In this document: one piece after another, positions 35,591 to 43,792 of the stretch | How positions within the stretch are numbered: the stretch's first letter is position 1 | Layout of the letters: each line of letters opens with the position of its first letter | Assembly (NCBI GenBank): GCA_016710165.1 | Contig: JADJLJ010000002.1 | Location: 711,501-775,500, forward strand | Direction of reading: 5' to 3' | DNA length: 64,000 bases | DNA from: Chitinophagaceae bacterium | Lineage (GTDB): Bacteria; Bacteroidota; Bacteroidia; Chitinophagales; Chitinophagaceae | Notes under the pieces: generated by a model | Seen by the model: only the letters and a program-made list of their open reading frames with translations | Told to the model about the DNA's origin: nothing | The model's database searches: none | Made by a program: the position numbers and the translations under genes

Positions 35591-36241
35591 CTAGTCTATC
35601 AGCGAATTCTTCATGGCATAGAACACCAGTCCTACAGAGTTCTTAACGCCAAACCGTTCCATCAGCCTGTCTTTGATCGCTTCTACTGTCCGGGCGCTGA
35701 TATCCATTTTTGCGGCGATTTCGGCTGCTGTAAATTCCATGCAGACCAGGGTAAGCACCTCTTTTTCCCGTTCGCTCAATACCACTTCCGATGTAAGGGT
35801 AGGATTGAATTTCTGTTTGGAGTAATTCTTTTTGATGAGTACCTTATTCACAAATGGGTTCAGGTAGAACCCGGTCCGCATTACATCTATAATGGCTTTT
35901 TTGATCTCAGACGGTTCGGTGCTTTTGAGAAGGTAGCCGGCAGCACCACAGTCCATTAAATGCCCCACAAAACGCTCATCTTCGTACATGGTAAGAATGA
36001 TGACCCGGATATTGGGGTAGTTCTTGGTAATGAGTTTGGTGGTATCGATGCCATCCTTTACAGGCATTTTCAGGTCGCATAGGATCACATCAGGCTGGGC
36101 TTCCGGTATCCTCGCAAGCAGGTCTTCCCCGTTATCGGCTTCCATAACGAACTTGATATTGGTATAAGACCGCATGGAAAGGATCACTCCTTTCCTGAAG
36201 ATCTTGTGGTCATCCGCAATGGCAACTTTTATTTCATTCAT
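35591..36241 (-). CDS. NarL/LuxR-type response regulator 1
   Basis: A 216-residue regulator: receiver domain with acidic D10-D11, phospho-acceptor D56 (CDLKMP), a Thr (ILTMY) and Lys (YLLKS), then a LuxR-type helix-turn-helix (LSEREKEVLTLVCMEFTAAEIAAKMDISARTVEAIKDRLM). It lies 123 bases downstream of the kinase at 36365-37192 on the same strand, so kinase and regulator are probably a pair. Confidence 0.93.
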   Translation of the reverse strand: MNEIKVAIADDHKIFRKGVILSMRSYTNIKFVMEADNGEDLLARIPEAQPDVILCDLKMPVKDGIDTTKLITKNYPNIRVIILTMYEDERFVGHLMDCGAAGYLLKSTEPSEIKKAIIDVMRTGFYLNPFVNKVLIKKNYSKQKFNPTLTSEVVLSEREKEVLTLVCMEFTAAEIAAKMDISARTVEAIKDRLMERFGVKNSVGLVFYAMKNSLID

Positions 36242-36364
36242 AATTACGGCAGTGTCGTAAAATTAAGAAAAGAAAATTCAAATTCACCCGTAAATAAGTG
36301 ATTAGCCGGTGTAAATGTTCCGGTTGAAGATCAATCCGGCCAAAATCATGCCTGAACCGGGTAT

Positions 36365-37192
36365 TTAAATGGCTGGTTCCCGGGGAATTTCTATGGTTAC
36401 CTTGTAATAGGTATGGCTTGGATCAATTTCAAAGAATATCCTTCCGTTGAGGACTTTGATACGGCTGGCAATGTTTTTTAAACCAAGCCCAAGCGTGCTG
36501 TGGTTCAGTTTTTCAAAATCGGCCTGTACGATACCGGTACCATCGTGATGAATACGGAAATACATTTTTTTGCCGCTCACATTCTGTGTCAGGTGAATGA
36601 AGCCGGCATTGCTGTGTTTAAGGATATTATTTACCAGTTCCTGTATGATCCGGAAGACCAGCAGTTCCTGTTCCACTTTCAGGCGGGTGCGGTAATCATG
36701 AAAACGTGCGCTTGCGTTCAGGCTTCCGCTGGCGCCGATCTTCTGGAACAGGTCGGTAGAAGCGCTTTCCAGTCCGAAATTCTTAAGGGTGGGGGGCATC
36801 AGGCTGTGACTGATATTACGGATCAGCAGGATGGCGTCATCCAGTATCTGTTTGGCGCTGAAAATACTTTGTAATTGCTGGGCTTTTTCCTGGTTTACCA
36901 GGTTCTCATTCAGGTAAAGCCGGGCGGTGGCCAGCAATGGGCCGGCATCATCATGCAGGTCGGCAGCAATGCGGTTACGCTCTTCTTCCTGGAAGCGTAT
37001 GGAGGCATTTAACAGTATCTGTTGCTTCTCTTCCTCTAATTTCTTTAACTGGCTGTTATACCGGATCACTTTGCGCTGGTGGAAAATTACGAAACCCACA
37101 ATGGCTATGGCAAGAGTGAGCATGCCCAAAGTTCCTAGAAATAAAGTTGTGTTTATTCCTGCAGAATTATTGGTCGCTTGTAAAAAATACAT
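36365..37192 (-). CDS. sensor histidine kinase, HisKA_3 type
   Basis: A 275-residue kinase with one membrane span (residues 17-38), a short coiled linker and a HisKA_3 dimerisation domain whose phospho-acceptor is H80 (ADLHDDAGP). The HATPase domain follows (ELVNNILKHSNA as N box, HDGTGI as G1, LGLKNIASR as G2). It lacks an extracellular sensor domain, so the signal may come through the neighbouring multi-span membrane protein (37207-37812), whose stop lies 14 bases upstream. Confidence 0.9.
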   Translation of the reverse strand: MYFLQATNNSAGINTTLFLGTLGMLTLAIAIVGFVIFHQRKVIRYNSQLKKLEEEKQQILLNASIRFQEEERNRIAADLHDDAGPLLATARLYLNENLVNQEKAQQLQSIFSAKQILDDAILLIRNISHSLMPPTLKNFGLESASTDLFQKIGASGSLNASARFHDYRTRLKVEQELLVFRIIQELVNNILKHSNAGFIHLTQNVSGKKMYFRIHHDGTGIVQADFEKLNHSTLGLGLKNIASRIKVLNGRIFFEIDPSHTYYKVTIEIPREPAI

Positions 37193-37206
37193 TGTAGGTT
37201 TTGCTA

Positions 37207-37812
37207 TTATGGTTTGTTCTTAATAGGATGAAAATTGTCTAAATCGATATCTAAAGGAAGGTGAGGAGCAGATACAGGTTCATTATTTTCTTTAATAATT
37301 ATAGAAATAGATAAAAGTATATTTTTAATCACGGTAACAGTTGTGTAAATAATAATATATTGTTTCCTAAATGTTTCATCATTAAAACTGTTCATGGAAT
37401 ATAGAAACAAAAAGAAATTTCCGGAAAAATTGATAATGAATGCGACGGATACCCAAAATATAGCTTTTTGATATATTGGCTCAAAAAGCATTTCTTGCAT
37501 TACCTCAAAAAAATAATAAATAATGAAAAGAAGTAAAACAATATATTCAACGCTAAGGGGTACAAAAGGTAATCCGGAGACTTTCTCAGTTAAAAAGTCA
37601 TAAGCACAAAATATGGTAAATGGTATAGAAGAGAATAATAAAATTTTCTTAATTATCTCATTCTTTACATGTAAGGAAAAGAAATATGCAAGTAAGCAAT
37701 ATTCAAATATATTATAAATTCTTACTACGAAATAATAACTAAATCTGTCGTCGTATATATATCGGAAAGTATAACCGATTATTACAAGCAATGAAACTGT
37801 TAATGCATACAA
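37207..37812 (-). CDS. multi-pass membrane protein of signalling cassette 1
   Basis: An AT-rich gene for a protein with about six hydrophobic spans (SLLVIIGYTF, FFSLHV, ILLFSSIPFTIFCAYDF, IVLLLFIIYYFFEVM, AIFWVSVAFIINFSGNFFLFLY, IIYTTVTVIKNILLSISII) and a proline-rich tail. No family recognised. The frame is open upstream of the TTG at 37812 with more hydrophobic sequence (LLPFLFCLIYYKQII). An ATG at 37951 would reach it if the A run 37921-37926 were one base shorter, giving eight spans. It resembles the membrane partner of the second cassette in position and character. Confidence 0.65.
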   Translation of the reverse strand: MYALTVSLLVIIGYTFRYIYDDRFSYYFVVRIYNIFEYCLLAYFFSLHVKNEIIKKILLFSSIPFTIFCAYDFLTEKVSGLPFVPLSVEYIVLLLFIIYYFFEVMQEMLFEPIYQKAIFWVSVAFIINFSGNFFLFLYSMNSFNDETFRKQYIIIYTTVTVIKNILLSISIIIKENNEPVSAPHLPLDIDLDNFHPIKNKP

Positions 37813-38220
37813 AAAAAATACCTTCTTCTTTTTTGTAATTATTTGCTTATAATAAATTAGGCAAAAAAGAAAAGGTAATAATTCAGAAGCAAAAGTAATA
37901 TATCTAAGACTTTGTGAAATAAAAAATGATTATTTTATCAAAAATAACCATTGGATTTTGAAATCAAAAATATTAATTGCTTCAAACGCTTAAGCAAAGC
38001 ACTCAACCAGTAAATCGATAATTCCGTAAATCATAATAATTTAGTTTTAAGGTTTCTAAGTAATTTGAGATGTAAACTTCTCCCAAAAGCTAAACCTTAG
38101 CAACCCCCTAGGTCATAGGACATTCCTGTTAAATCATGTCAAATTCAATGCCAGAAAGGGTTTGGAAATAATATGTTAGTAAATTAACTTCAAAATTTAG
38201 GGTAAATATACTAAAATAAA

Positions 38221-38273
38221 ATAGTAAAATTACTATGGAGTAAATCGTAACTTTACCATAGCAATTTTACTAT
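38221..38273. promoter_or_regulatory. inverted pair of TAGTAAAATTACTA motifs
   Basis: The arms 38221-38244 and 38252-38273 are imperfect inverted repeats. Each contains the near-palindrome TAGTAA-AA-TTACTA (38222-38235; 38259-38272 with one change). A third copy is at 38688-38701. The arrangement suggests binding sites for a dimeric regulator; which regulator is not known. Confidence 0.5.
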
Positions 38274-38687
38274 CGGGTTATGGGGGTTTACGCGGAGGCC
38301 CCTATGAAGTTAATTAGGTGGTTTCCAGGATACCGGATCAAACAGGGTTTCTGTAATACCGGGCTCTTACTCATGCTTGTAAAAGCCCGAATAGTTGTTT
38401 TTCAGTATTTTATATTGGATCCAAACGGAATTTTTAAAGAAAAGTTGATTGACACTGGCAACACAAGCACAAACAGGTTCTTCGTTGGATAATTGGAAAT
38501 TTTCTTAATTTCTATTGGATATTTGGATATAAAACAGGTAGTGAACCAATGTCAATCAACTGGTACAAAAGTATATAGGCTCGGGGTTCTGTGAAAGAGC
38601 ATTTGTGCCCTATTTTGCAATTGTAATATTTACTTTCTGAACGGGTATAAGTACAGGATGGGCAGGTAGATCAACGATGAAGTTGGC

Positions 38688-38701
38688 TAGTAAAATTACT
38701 A
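38688..38701. promoter_or_regulatory. third TAGTAAAATTACTA motif
   Basis: An exact copy of the 14-base inverted repeat found at 38222-38235, 133 bases before the start codon of the response regulator. Confidence 0.45.
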
Positions 38702-38833
38702 AGTATTTTTTCGCGTTCTTTTGAAAATCAATTAATTATGGAATAGGCCCCGTGTGTTTTTTTGGCCAAATTGCTGAAATAAGATGAAAATTGTAACTTG
38801 AGCAGGATTTACTAACCCCCCTTAGAGAATACC

Positions 38834-39499
38834 ATGCGTAACGACCACATCATTAAGATCGCGATAGCCGATGACCACAAGATCTTCCGTGACGGCATTA
38901 AAATGGCCCTCTCCGGAAAGGAGAACCTGAAAATGCTTTGGGAAGCCGAGGACGGGAAGGACATGATGCATAAGATCGCTATTAAAAAGCCGGAAGTGTT
39001 GCTGATGGATATAAGGATGCCCGAAATTGACGGGATCAACGCCATCCAGCTCATCCGGAAGGAATACGAGGACATCAAGATCATTGTACTTACCATGTAC
39101 GACGACCAGCAAATGATCAGCAAGATGATGGAAATGGGGGCAAATGCCTACCTCACCAAAACCACGGATCCCGAAGAGATATACGAGGCCATTCTCACCT
39201 GCATGAACGATGATTTTTATTTCAATGAACTGGTCAACAAGGCCGTGATGGGTAAACTGATGCAGAAGAAAAACGTGCGGCAGCATTACGGCAGCAATAC
39301 CCCTGTTCACTTCAACGAAAAGGAACTCAAGATCTTAAAACTGCTGGCCGAGGATAAAACAACAGAGGAGATCTCCAAGATCATCTTTCTCAGCCCCCGC
39401 ACCATTGAAACCATACGCCAGAACATGAAGACCAAGGTGGATGCCAAGACCATCGGTGGACTGATCATGTACGGCATGCGTAATAAGCTCATCGAATAG
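38834..39499 (+). CDS. NarL/LuxR-type response regulator 2 (orphan)
   Basis: A 221-residue regulator with receiver acceptor D59 (LMDIRMPEIDG), switch Thr (VLTMYDD) and Lys (YLTKT), then a LuxR helix-turn-helix (FNEKELKILKLLAEDKTTEEISKIIFLSPRTIETIRQNM). No kinase is beside it on its strand. It is very close in sequence to the regulator at 43793-44487 (GANAYLTKTTDPEEIYEAI against GANSYLTKTSDSEIIYEAI). Its stop lies two bases from the stop of the convergent regulator 3. Confidence 0.93.
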   Translation: MRNDHIIKIAIADDHKIFRDGIKMALSGKENLKMLWEAEDGKDMMHKIAIKKPEVLLMDIRMPEIDGINAIQLIRKEYEDIKIIVLTMYDDQQMISKMMEMGANAYLTKTTDPEEIYEAILTCMNDDFYFNELVNKAVMGKLMQKKNVRQHYGSNTPVHFNEKELKILKLLAEDKTTEEISKIIFLSPRTIETIRQNMKTKVDAKTIGGLIMYGMRNKLIE

Positions 39500-39501
39500 A
39501 T

Positions 39502-40164
39502 CTAAAAGATCACAATCCCGTTCCTGATGGCATAGATGGCCAGTCCCACCCTGCTTTTTACATCCAGTTTATCGAATAAGGCATCCCGGTACGTGTCTAT
39601 ATTCCTGGGGGTCATGTGCATGGCATGGGCAATTTCCTTATAGGTCATATCGGTGCAAACCAGTCTCAGGAATCTGATCTCCGTATCATTCAGGATCGCA
39701 TTTTCGATCGGTGATCTCTTTTCCTGGTTCTTCCGGAATAAAGAAGCGATCTTGCCGGTTGTCCGGTTGGAATAATAATACTCTCCTGCCGATACCGTCA
39801 GTAAGGCATTTCTCAGTTCGGAAGGATGGATATCTTTTTTAAGGAAGCCGTTCACGCCAATACGCAGGAGCCGTATCAGCGCCATTTCACTGTCGTACAT
39901 GGTCAGGATCATTACTTTTATTTCCGGGTGATTTTCCTGCAGCCATTCCGATGTCTCATAGCCGTCTGATCCGGGCATGTTCAGGTCCATGAGGATAATA
40001 TCAGGCCGGTTGCCGTTTCCGATCGCCTGTTTTACTTCTTCCCCGTTGCCGGCCGTGGCAATGACCCGGAACTCATCAAAACTATTGATAAGATTCGCCA
40101 GGGCATCCCGGAGCAGGATATGGTCGTCGGCAAGGATGAGTTTATATGGGATTGTTTCTTTCAT
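39502..40164 (-). CDS. NarL/LuxR-type response regulator 3
   Basis: A regulator of about 220 residues: acidic pair LADDH, acceptor D60 counted from the start at 40164 (LMDLNMPGSDG), switch KKDIHPSEL, and a LuxR-type DNA-binding domain (LNDTEIRFLRLVCTDMTYKEIAHAMHMTPRNIDTYRDALF). It is the most divergent of the four. The start overlaps the end of the kinase gene by 23 bases, so it is coupled to that kinase. Confidence 0.92.
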   Translation of the reverse strand: MKETIPYKLILADDHILLRDALANLINSFDEFRVIATAGNGEEVKQAIGNGNRPDIILMDLNMPGSDGYETSEWLQENHPEIKVMILTMYDSEMALIRLLRIGVNGFLKKDIHPSELRNALLTVSAGEYYYSNRTTGKIASLFRKNQEKRSPIENAILNDTEIRFLRLVCTDMTYKEIAHAMHMTPRNIDTYRDALFDKLDVKSRVGLAIYAIRNGIVIF

Positions 40165-40942
40165 AAAGTGGTATTTCAATTTTTATCTGCGTGGATACAT
40201 CCGGGGTACTGCTGATCACCAGGTTGCCTTTTAATGCAGCGGCCCGCTTTTTCATGTTCGGCAAACCGGTTCCAAAGGAATGCTCACCGGTGTAAAAACC
40301 TTTCCCATCGTCCTTGATGATCATCGTCAATGAACAGTTGTCATAATGTAAAAGTATATCTATGGCAGAAGCGCCGGCATGTTTTATAATATTGTTCAAT
40401 GCTTCCTGTGCAATACGGAAAAGGACCAGTTCGGTATTGGCATCCAGGAAAACAGGATTTCCGGTTACAGAAAAGTCAATTGTATACTTACCCGATTTTA
40501 TCAATTGGGCCGCTTCAAATTCCAGCGCCTTGATCAGGCCATTGTTTAAGAGGATATCACTGTTCATGCTCCGGCTGATATCGCTCAGGTCGTTTATAGC
40601 TTCAGAAATCATGTTTACAGAATCGTTGACCTGCAAATTGGCCTGGTCAATATTACTGTAACTAAGTGTATTTAAATGAAGTTTAGCCAATGTGAGTTTC
40701 TGGCCAATGTTATCGTGGATCTCCCTGGAAATATTCTGAAAGGTCTGTTCCTGTATTTCCAACTGGGATTGGAGAAGGGAATTCTGATGGGATATTTTAA
40801 GTGCTTCGAGATCCTTGAAATAAGCATTTTGTTTCTGCTGGTAACGGTAAATGATTACTGTAATAAATACAACCAAGCAAAGAATCAGAATTACTGAAAT
40901 TATAATAAATACCACTAAAAATTCTGTGGGTGCTTTAAGCAT
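40142..40942 (-). CDS. sensor histidine kinase 2, HisKA_3 type
   Basis: A 266-residue kinase with one N-terminal membrane span (residues 7-32), coiled linker, HisKA_3 domain with acceptor H76 (SREIHDNIGQKL) and HATPase motifs (EALNNIIKHAGA, IKDDGKGF, FGTGLPNMKKRAAAL). The ATG at 40942 is chosen because a longer start would overlap the upstream membrane-protein gene. Like kinase 1 it has no sensor domain of its own. It is in an operon with an upstream membrane protein and a downstream regulator. Confidence 0.9.
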   Translation of the reverse strand: MLKAPTEFLVVFIIISVILILCLVVFITVIIYRYQQKQNAYFKDLEALKISHQNSLLQSQLEIQEQTFQNISREIHDNIGQKLTLAKLHLNTLSYSNIDQANLQVNDSVNMISEAINDLSDISRSMNSDILLNNGLIKALEFEAAQLIKSGKYTIDFSVTGNPVFLDANTELVLFRIAQEALNNIIKHAGASAIDILLHYDNCSLTMIIKDDGKGFYTGEHSFGTGLPNMKKRAAALKGNLVISSTPDVSTQIKIEIPLYERNNPI

Positions 40943-40973
40943 AAATAACTTTTTATAATAAAAAGATAAAGGA

Positions 40974-41605
40974 CTATACGGCCATATTTGCAATTGAAAA
41001 GATTTGTAATCGTAAATTAATAATGTGCTGATCCCTAGGAAAAAATGAAATTAGAGAATTTACAGGGAAGCCAATAGAAGATGAGTAAAATATTCCCATG
41101 ACTATCCAAAAAGCGGAAGATTTTACAAGCACTAATGTTGGCTTATTTGTCATTAGATCTCTGATATAGAGAAAACAAAGAGCAAGAAAAAATAAATTAG
41201 GTATAATTGCGGGTCTAATTTCAGTGTTTGTTAGTCTGACATTAATTATCAAGATACATTGCAAGAGTACTGATAAAAATAGAAGCAATTTTACTTTCTT
41301 TACAAATTTCGAAATCTTAAGTATCTCAAGAAAGAATAAACCAAGCATTAAGCACTGAAGTAATAATAATAGCTGTTCAATGTAGATTGAAATTTTCTTA
41401 TTAAAAAGCCAAGCAGTACTATTGCTTTTGATAGTGTTGGCTGATAATAAAAGTCCCAATATAATAAATAGAAAATGTATTTAAAATAGAAGGGTTTTTC
41501 TTTTTTTGAAAAAAAAATGGCTACGAAAAATGCCATTAAAATTACACCTGTGCCAAATAATACTATGATATAATGTAGTTTCAAATTGCTTTTTTTTCTC
41601 CACAA
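40974..41605 (-). CDS. multi-pass membrane protein of signalling cassette 2 (frameshifted)
   Basis: Two frames join near 41458. The first (from ATG 41605) begins MWRKKSNLKLHYIIVLFGTGVILMAFF and reaches YIFYLLYW. The second continues GLLLSANTIKSNSTAW with further spans (LLLLLQCLMLGLFFLEI, LLLFLSVLLQCILII, IIPNLFFLALCFLYI, IVMGIFYSS) to 40974. One more G in the GGG/CCC run around 41456-41458 restores a protein of about 210 residues. It is AT-rich like its counterpart at 37207-37812. No family recognised. Confidence 0.65.
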
Positions 41606-41761
41606 TACTACTCATCTTTCCGAATAGTTTTTCTTGGAAAATCCCCCTTTTTTCTGTTGTTTTTCCCTTTTATTTAAAAATCAGGGTTGTCATTTTTGCT
41701 GCAGATTTTAATCCGTACCCCCTTTATGAAGCAATTGAACCTTGCAATAAGAGGCAAACCG

Positions 41762-41792
41762 CCGCCTTAACCCCTTTATCAGGTAAAGGCGG
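41762..41792 (+). promoter_or_regulatory. stem-loop upstream of the cysteine-rich protein gene
   Basis: ccgcctt (41762-41768) pairs with aaggcgg (41786-41792); an inner acc/ggt pair is possible. No T run follows. A second short hairpin (acacag ... ctgtgt) lies at about 41832-41850. Together they may form a structured leader for the gene at 41895, or mark the end of an upstream transcript. Confidence 0.35.
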
Positions 41793-41894
41793 AATTATTT
41801 CTGACACAGCGCCTTAAATACTGGAGGTAAGACACAGCGTTGAACTGTGTACGGGGCAAAGGCCTCTTCAACTTAATGATAAAACCGTATTAAA

Positions 41895-42416
41895 ATGAAA
41901 AAGAGTATAAGCGTATTCATTGCCACTGTGATCCTGGCGATTTCAGCCTACTGCCAGGATTTTGTTGCCCCCACGTGCACATGCACTGCTCCCAGCAATT
42001 CAACATGCACCTCCAATTGCCTGTTCAGCGATTGCTGTATCTGCTGGAATCCGAACACGCAGACCGGTGCCTGTGGTTGTTATTGGGGTGTTGCAACCTG
42101 CACAAATCAAAACAATACGAATCCTAGCCTGGTCAGTACTTCAAATTTTGGCGTGTTAAATCCGGATGCCAGGATCCGGTTCTCATTTGAAAAGTTCAAC
42201 CTTCTTTTTGATTTCTTCCGGGGCAAGGGAATAAAATCAGACTTACTGGAAAACACATTTCTGAACATCCGGTCCCGCTATGTTCTGACCGGCCAGAAAA
42301 TTTCAATTGATAATTCTGATTTTTCACAGATCCTGGCAGCGTATTCAAATTTGATCGATTCACTCAGTGTAAAACAAAAGGAGGAGTTGAATACCTATAT
42401 AAAATCGTTAACCTGA
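41895..42416 (+). CDS. secreted cysteine-rich protein, unknown
   Basis: A 173-residue protein with a clear signal peptide (residues 1-20, ...ILAISAYC before QDF). Ten cysteines lie within residues 28-69 (28, 30, 38, 42, 47, 48, 50, 60, 62, 69), suggesting a disulfide-rich or metal-binding head. A cysteine-free alpha-helical region follows (about 95-173, with FEKFNLLFDFFRGKG and a charged amphipathic end). I recognise no family. It lies inside the two-component island and four bases upstream of a 36-codon membrane peptide, so the two may be co-expressed. Confidence 0.7.
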   Translation: MKKSISVFIATVILAISAYCQDFVAPTCTCTAPSNSTCTSNCLFSDCCICWNPNTQTGACGCYWGVATCTNQNNTNPSLVSTSNFGVLNPDARIRFSFEKFNLLFDFFRGKGIKSDLLENTFLNIRSRYVLTGQKISIDNSDFSQILAAYSNLIDSLSVKQKEELNTYIKSLT

Positions 42417-42420
42417 GCAT

Positions 42421-42531
42421 ATGTTTATCCTTGACATCAGTCTTCCCGGCTTTGCTGTTACATTCCTTACGACACTGGTCATCGTGGTCATTTATTTAAT
42501 AGCGGGGAATCCGTTTAAAAAAAGGAAATGA
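42421..42531 (+). CDS. 36-residue single-span membrane peptide
   Basis: An ATG four bases after the stop of the cysteine-rich gene opens a 36-codon frame: a short polar start, one hydrophobic span (GFAVTFLTTLVIVVIYLIAG) and a strongly basic end NPFKKRK. The spacing and the textbook membrane-peptide composition support a real small protein; no homology can be claimed. Confidence 0.5.
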   Translation: MFILDISLPGFAVTFLTTLVIVVIYLIAGNPFKKRK

Positions 42532-42758
42532 GTCAGCAGGAAATAAACATCGGGATGTGGCGGCCGGAATCAAAACTAACTCCTGTTATTCATTGTTGCG
42601 CCCGGATCTTGCATGAATAATGCAATGGGATCCGGTTCAGGATCGTGCCATTATTGACTAAGCTATTCAGCTGCAATTTAAATAGGTTTAACAGGCTGGT
42701 TCAGGGATAAAATGCTCTCAAGGTCCTTGCAGCTAGTTCACAGAAATCAATTCATTAT

Positions 42759-42796
42759 GGCAGGGTGGTATGGAGTCCTGTATCGCCCTGCCTTTT
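42759..42796 (+). terminator. hairpin terminator upstream of the 42815 gene
   Basis: ggcaggg (42759-42765) pairs with ccctgcc (42786-42792) followed by TTTT. It would end the transcript of the cysteine-rich gene and the small peptide. It also argues against a start at 42770 for the next gene, since that codon would fall inside the loop. Confidence 0.65.
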
Positions 42797-42814
42797 AAGA
42801 ATTTATCTCAGGAT

Positions 42815-43615
42815 ATGAATAAATTCATCTGTCTTTCTATTATTCAGATTCTTGTTTGTTCCTTTATGTTTTGTCAGATACCGGAGAAAAAGCGGGATAG
42901 CCTTATTGTAAACCGTGATCACAAGCCTGAGATCTTTACATCTGGTTTTATAGACATCGTAAATAATGGACAGGTTAATGCATCTGCCCGCTTTATCCGG
43001 TTGTTTATCGGCGAGCCGGGTAAATTTGCATTTCCTCTTTCGATATATGGCGGGGTCTCCAACAATAATTTTCAGAATCAAAGTAATTCAGGGGGGTTAC
43101 AAAGAAGTAATGATCATTTGGTCAGCCAGTATATCAACCCGCTTAGCGGGTTGGTAAATATTTCTGTTGACGGAATAATCTATTTCAGGCGTACACAAAA
43201 ACCTACCAGAACAGGCTTTTTGTACCATGTGGGAGGACGGGTGCTCACTGGATACAGGGCCGGGCAAATGACAGATCCCCAAACCGGCAGACCAACCAAT
43301 TATTTAAATAGTTTTATATCATCCGGACTGTATTTTCAAACGGGGGCGTGGGAAAGGAATAATGCCAAAAATGTAGGTGTTTTCTGGACGACAGTAAGGT
43401 ATATGGCCTGCTATACCAATCCAAAACACATTAAAGAGTTTTTGCCGGCAATCAACACGAACGGCCTGTATCATGGATACTCAATAGGTTTTGGTGTGGA
43501 AATAAATAACCTGGTAAACCTGAAAGTGATCTATTACAGGTACATCAGGCAACCTGAAATTGATTATTCCCTTCCGATCTATCAATTCTCTTTCAATTAT
43601 TTCCTGAAAAACTGA
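42815..43615 (+). CDS. exported beta-barrel-like protein, unknown
   Basis: A 266-residue protein with a signal peptide (residues 1-20, ...LVCSFMFCQ). It then alternates polar and hydrophobic stretches (FTSGFIDIVNNGQVNASARFIRLFIG, GLVNISVDGIIYFRR, SSGLYFQTGAW, SIGFGVEINNLVNLKVIYYRY) and ends in an aromatic strand FSFNYFLKN, features of a small outer-membrane beta-barrel. No family is recognised. The start at 42815 is set by the signal peptide and the upstream terminator. Confidence 0.65.
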   Translation: MNKFICLSIIQILVCSFMFCQIPEKKRDSLIVNRDHKPEIFTSGFIDIVNNGQVNASARFIRLFIGEPGKFAFPLSIYGGVSNNNFQNQSNSGGLQRSNDHLVSQYINPLSGLVNISVDGIIYFRRTQKPTRTGFLYHVGGRVLTGYRAGQMTDPQTGRPTNYLNSFISSGLYFQTGAWERNNAKNVGVFWTTVRYMACYTNPKHIKEFLPAINTNGLYHGYSIGFGVEINNLVNLKVIYYRYIRQPEIDYSLPIYQFSFNYFLKN

Positions 43616-43792
43616 GTACCTTTATGCTTACAACAGATGTAGTCCTTTTCCTATAGAATTCAGTAAAGGTAAACCACGCGGAAGATTTCGTAAAAACCCC
43701 ATCTCCAACATAGGGTAATTACACGCTTTATTATCTCTGGATATAATTTGAACTTGCGGCCTACGTTATAATGGGGTATTCGTAACCCCTAA

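Larger units (their letters stand above)
37952..38833. other. AT-rich non-coding stretch with palindromic motifs
   Basis: Nearly 0.9 kb without a credible gene. A 70-codon frame at 38280-38492 has no family features and was not accepted. The notable content is the TAGTAAAATTACTA motif in three copies, listed separately. The rest is low-complexity AT-rich sequence. It sits upstream of the response regulator at 38834 and could hold its control region. Confidence 0.5.

Noticed and set aside
38280..38492. 70-codon open frame in the long non-coding stretch
   Set aside because: It overlaps the palindromic region, has no recognisable domain, signal or start context, and its composition looks like non-coding sequence.
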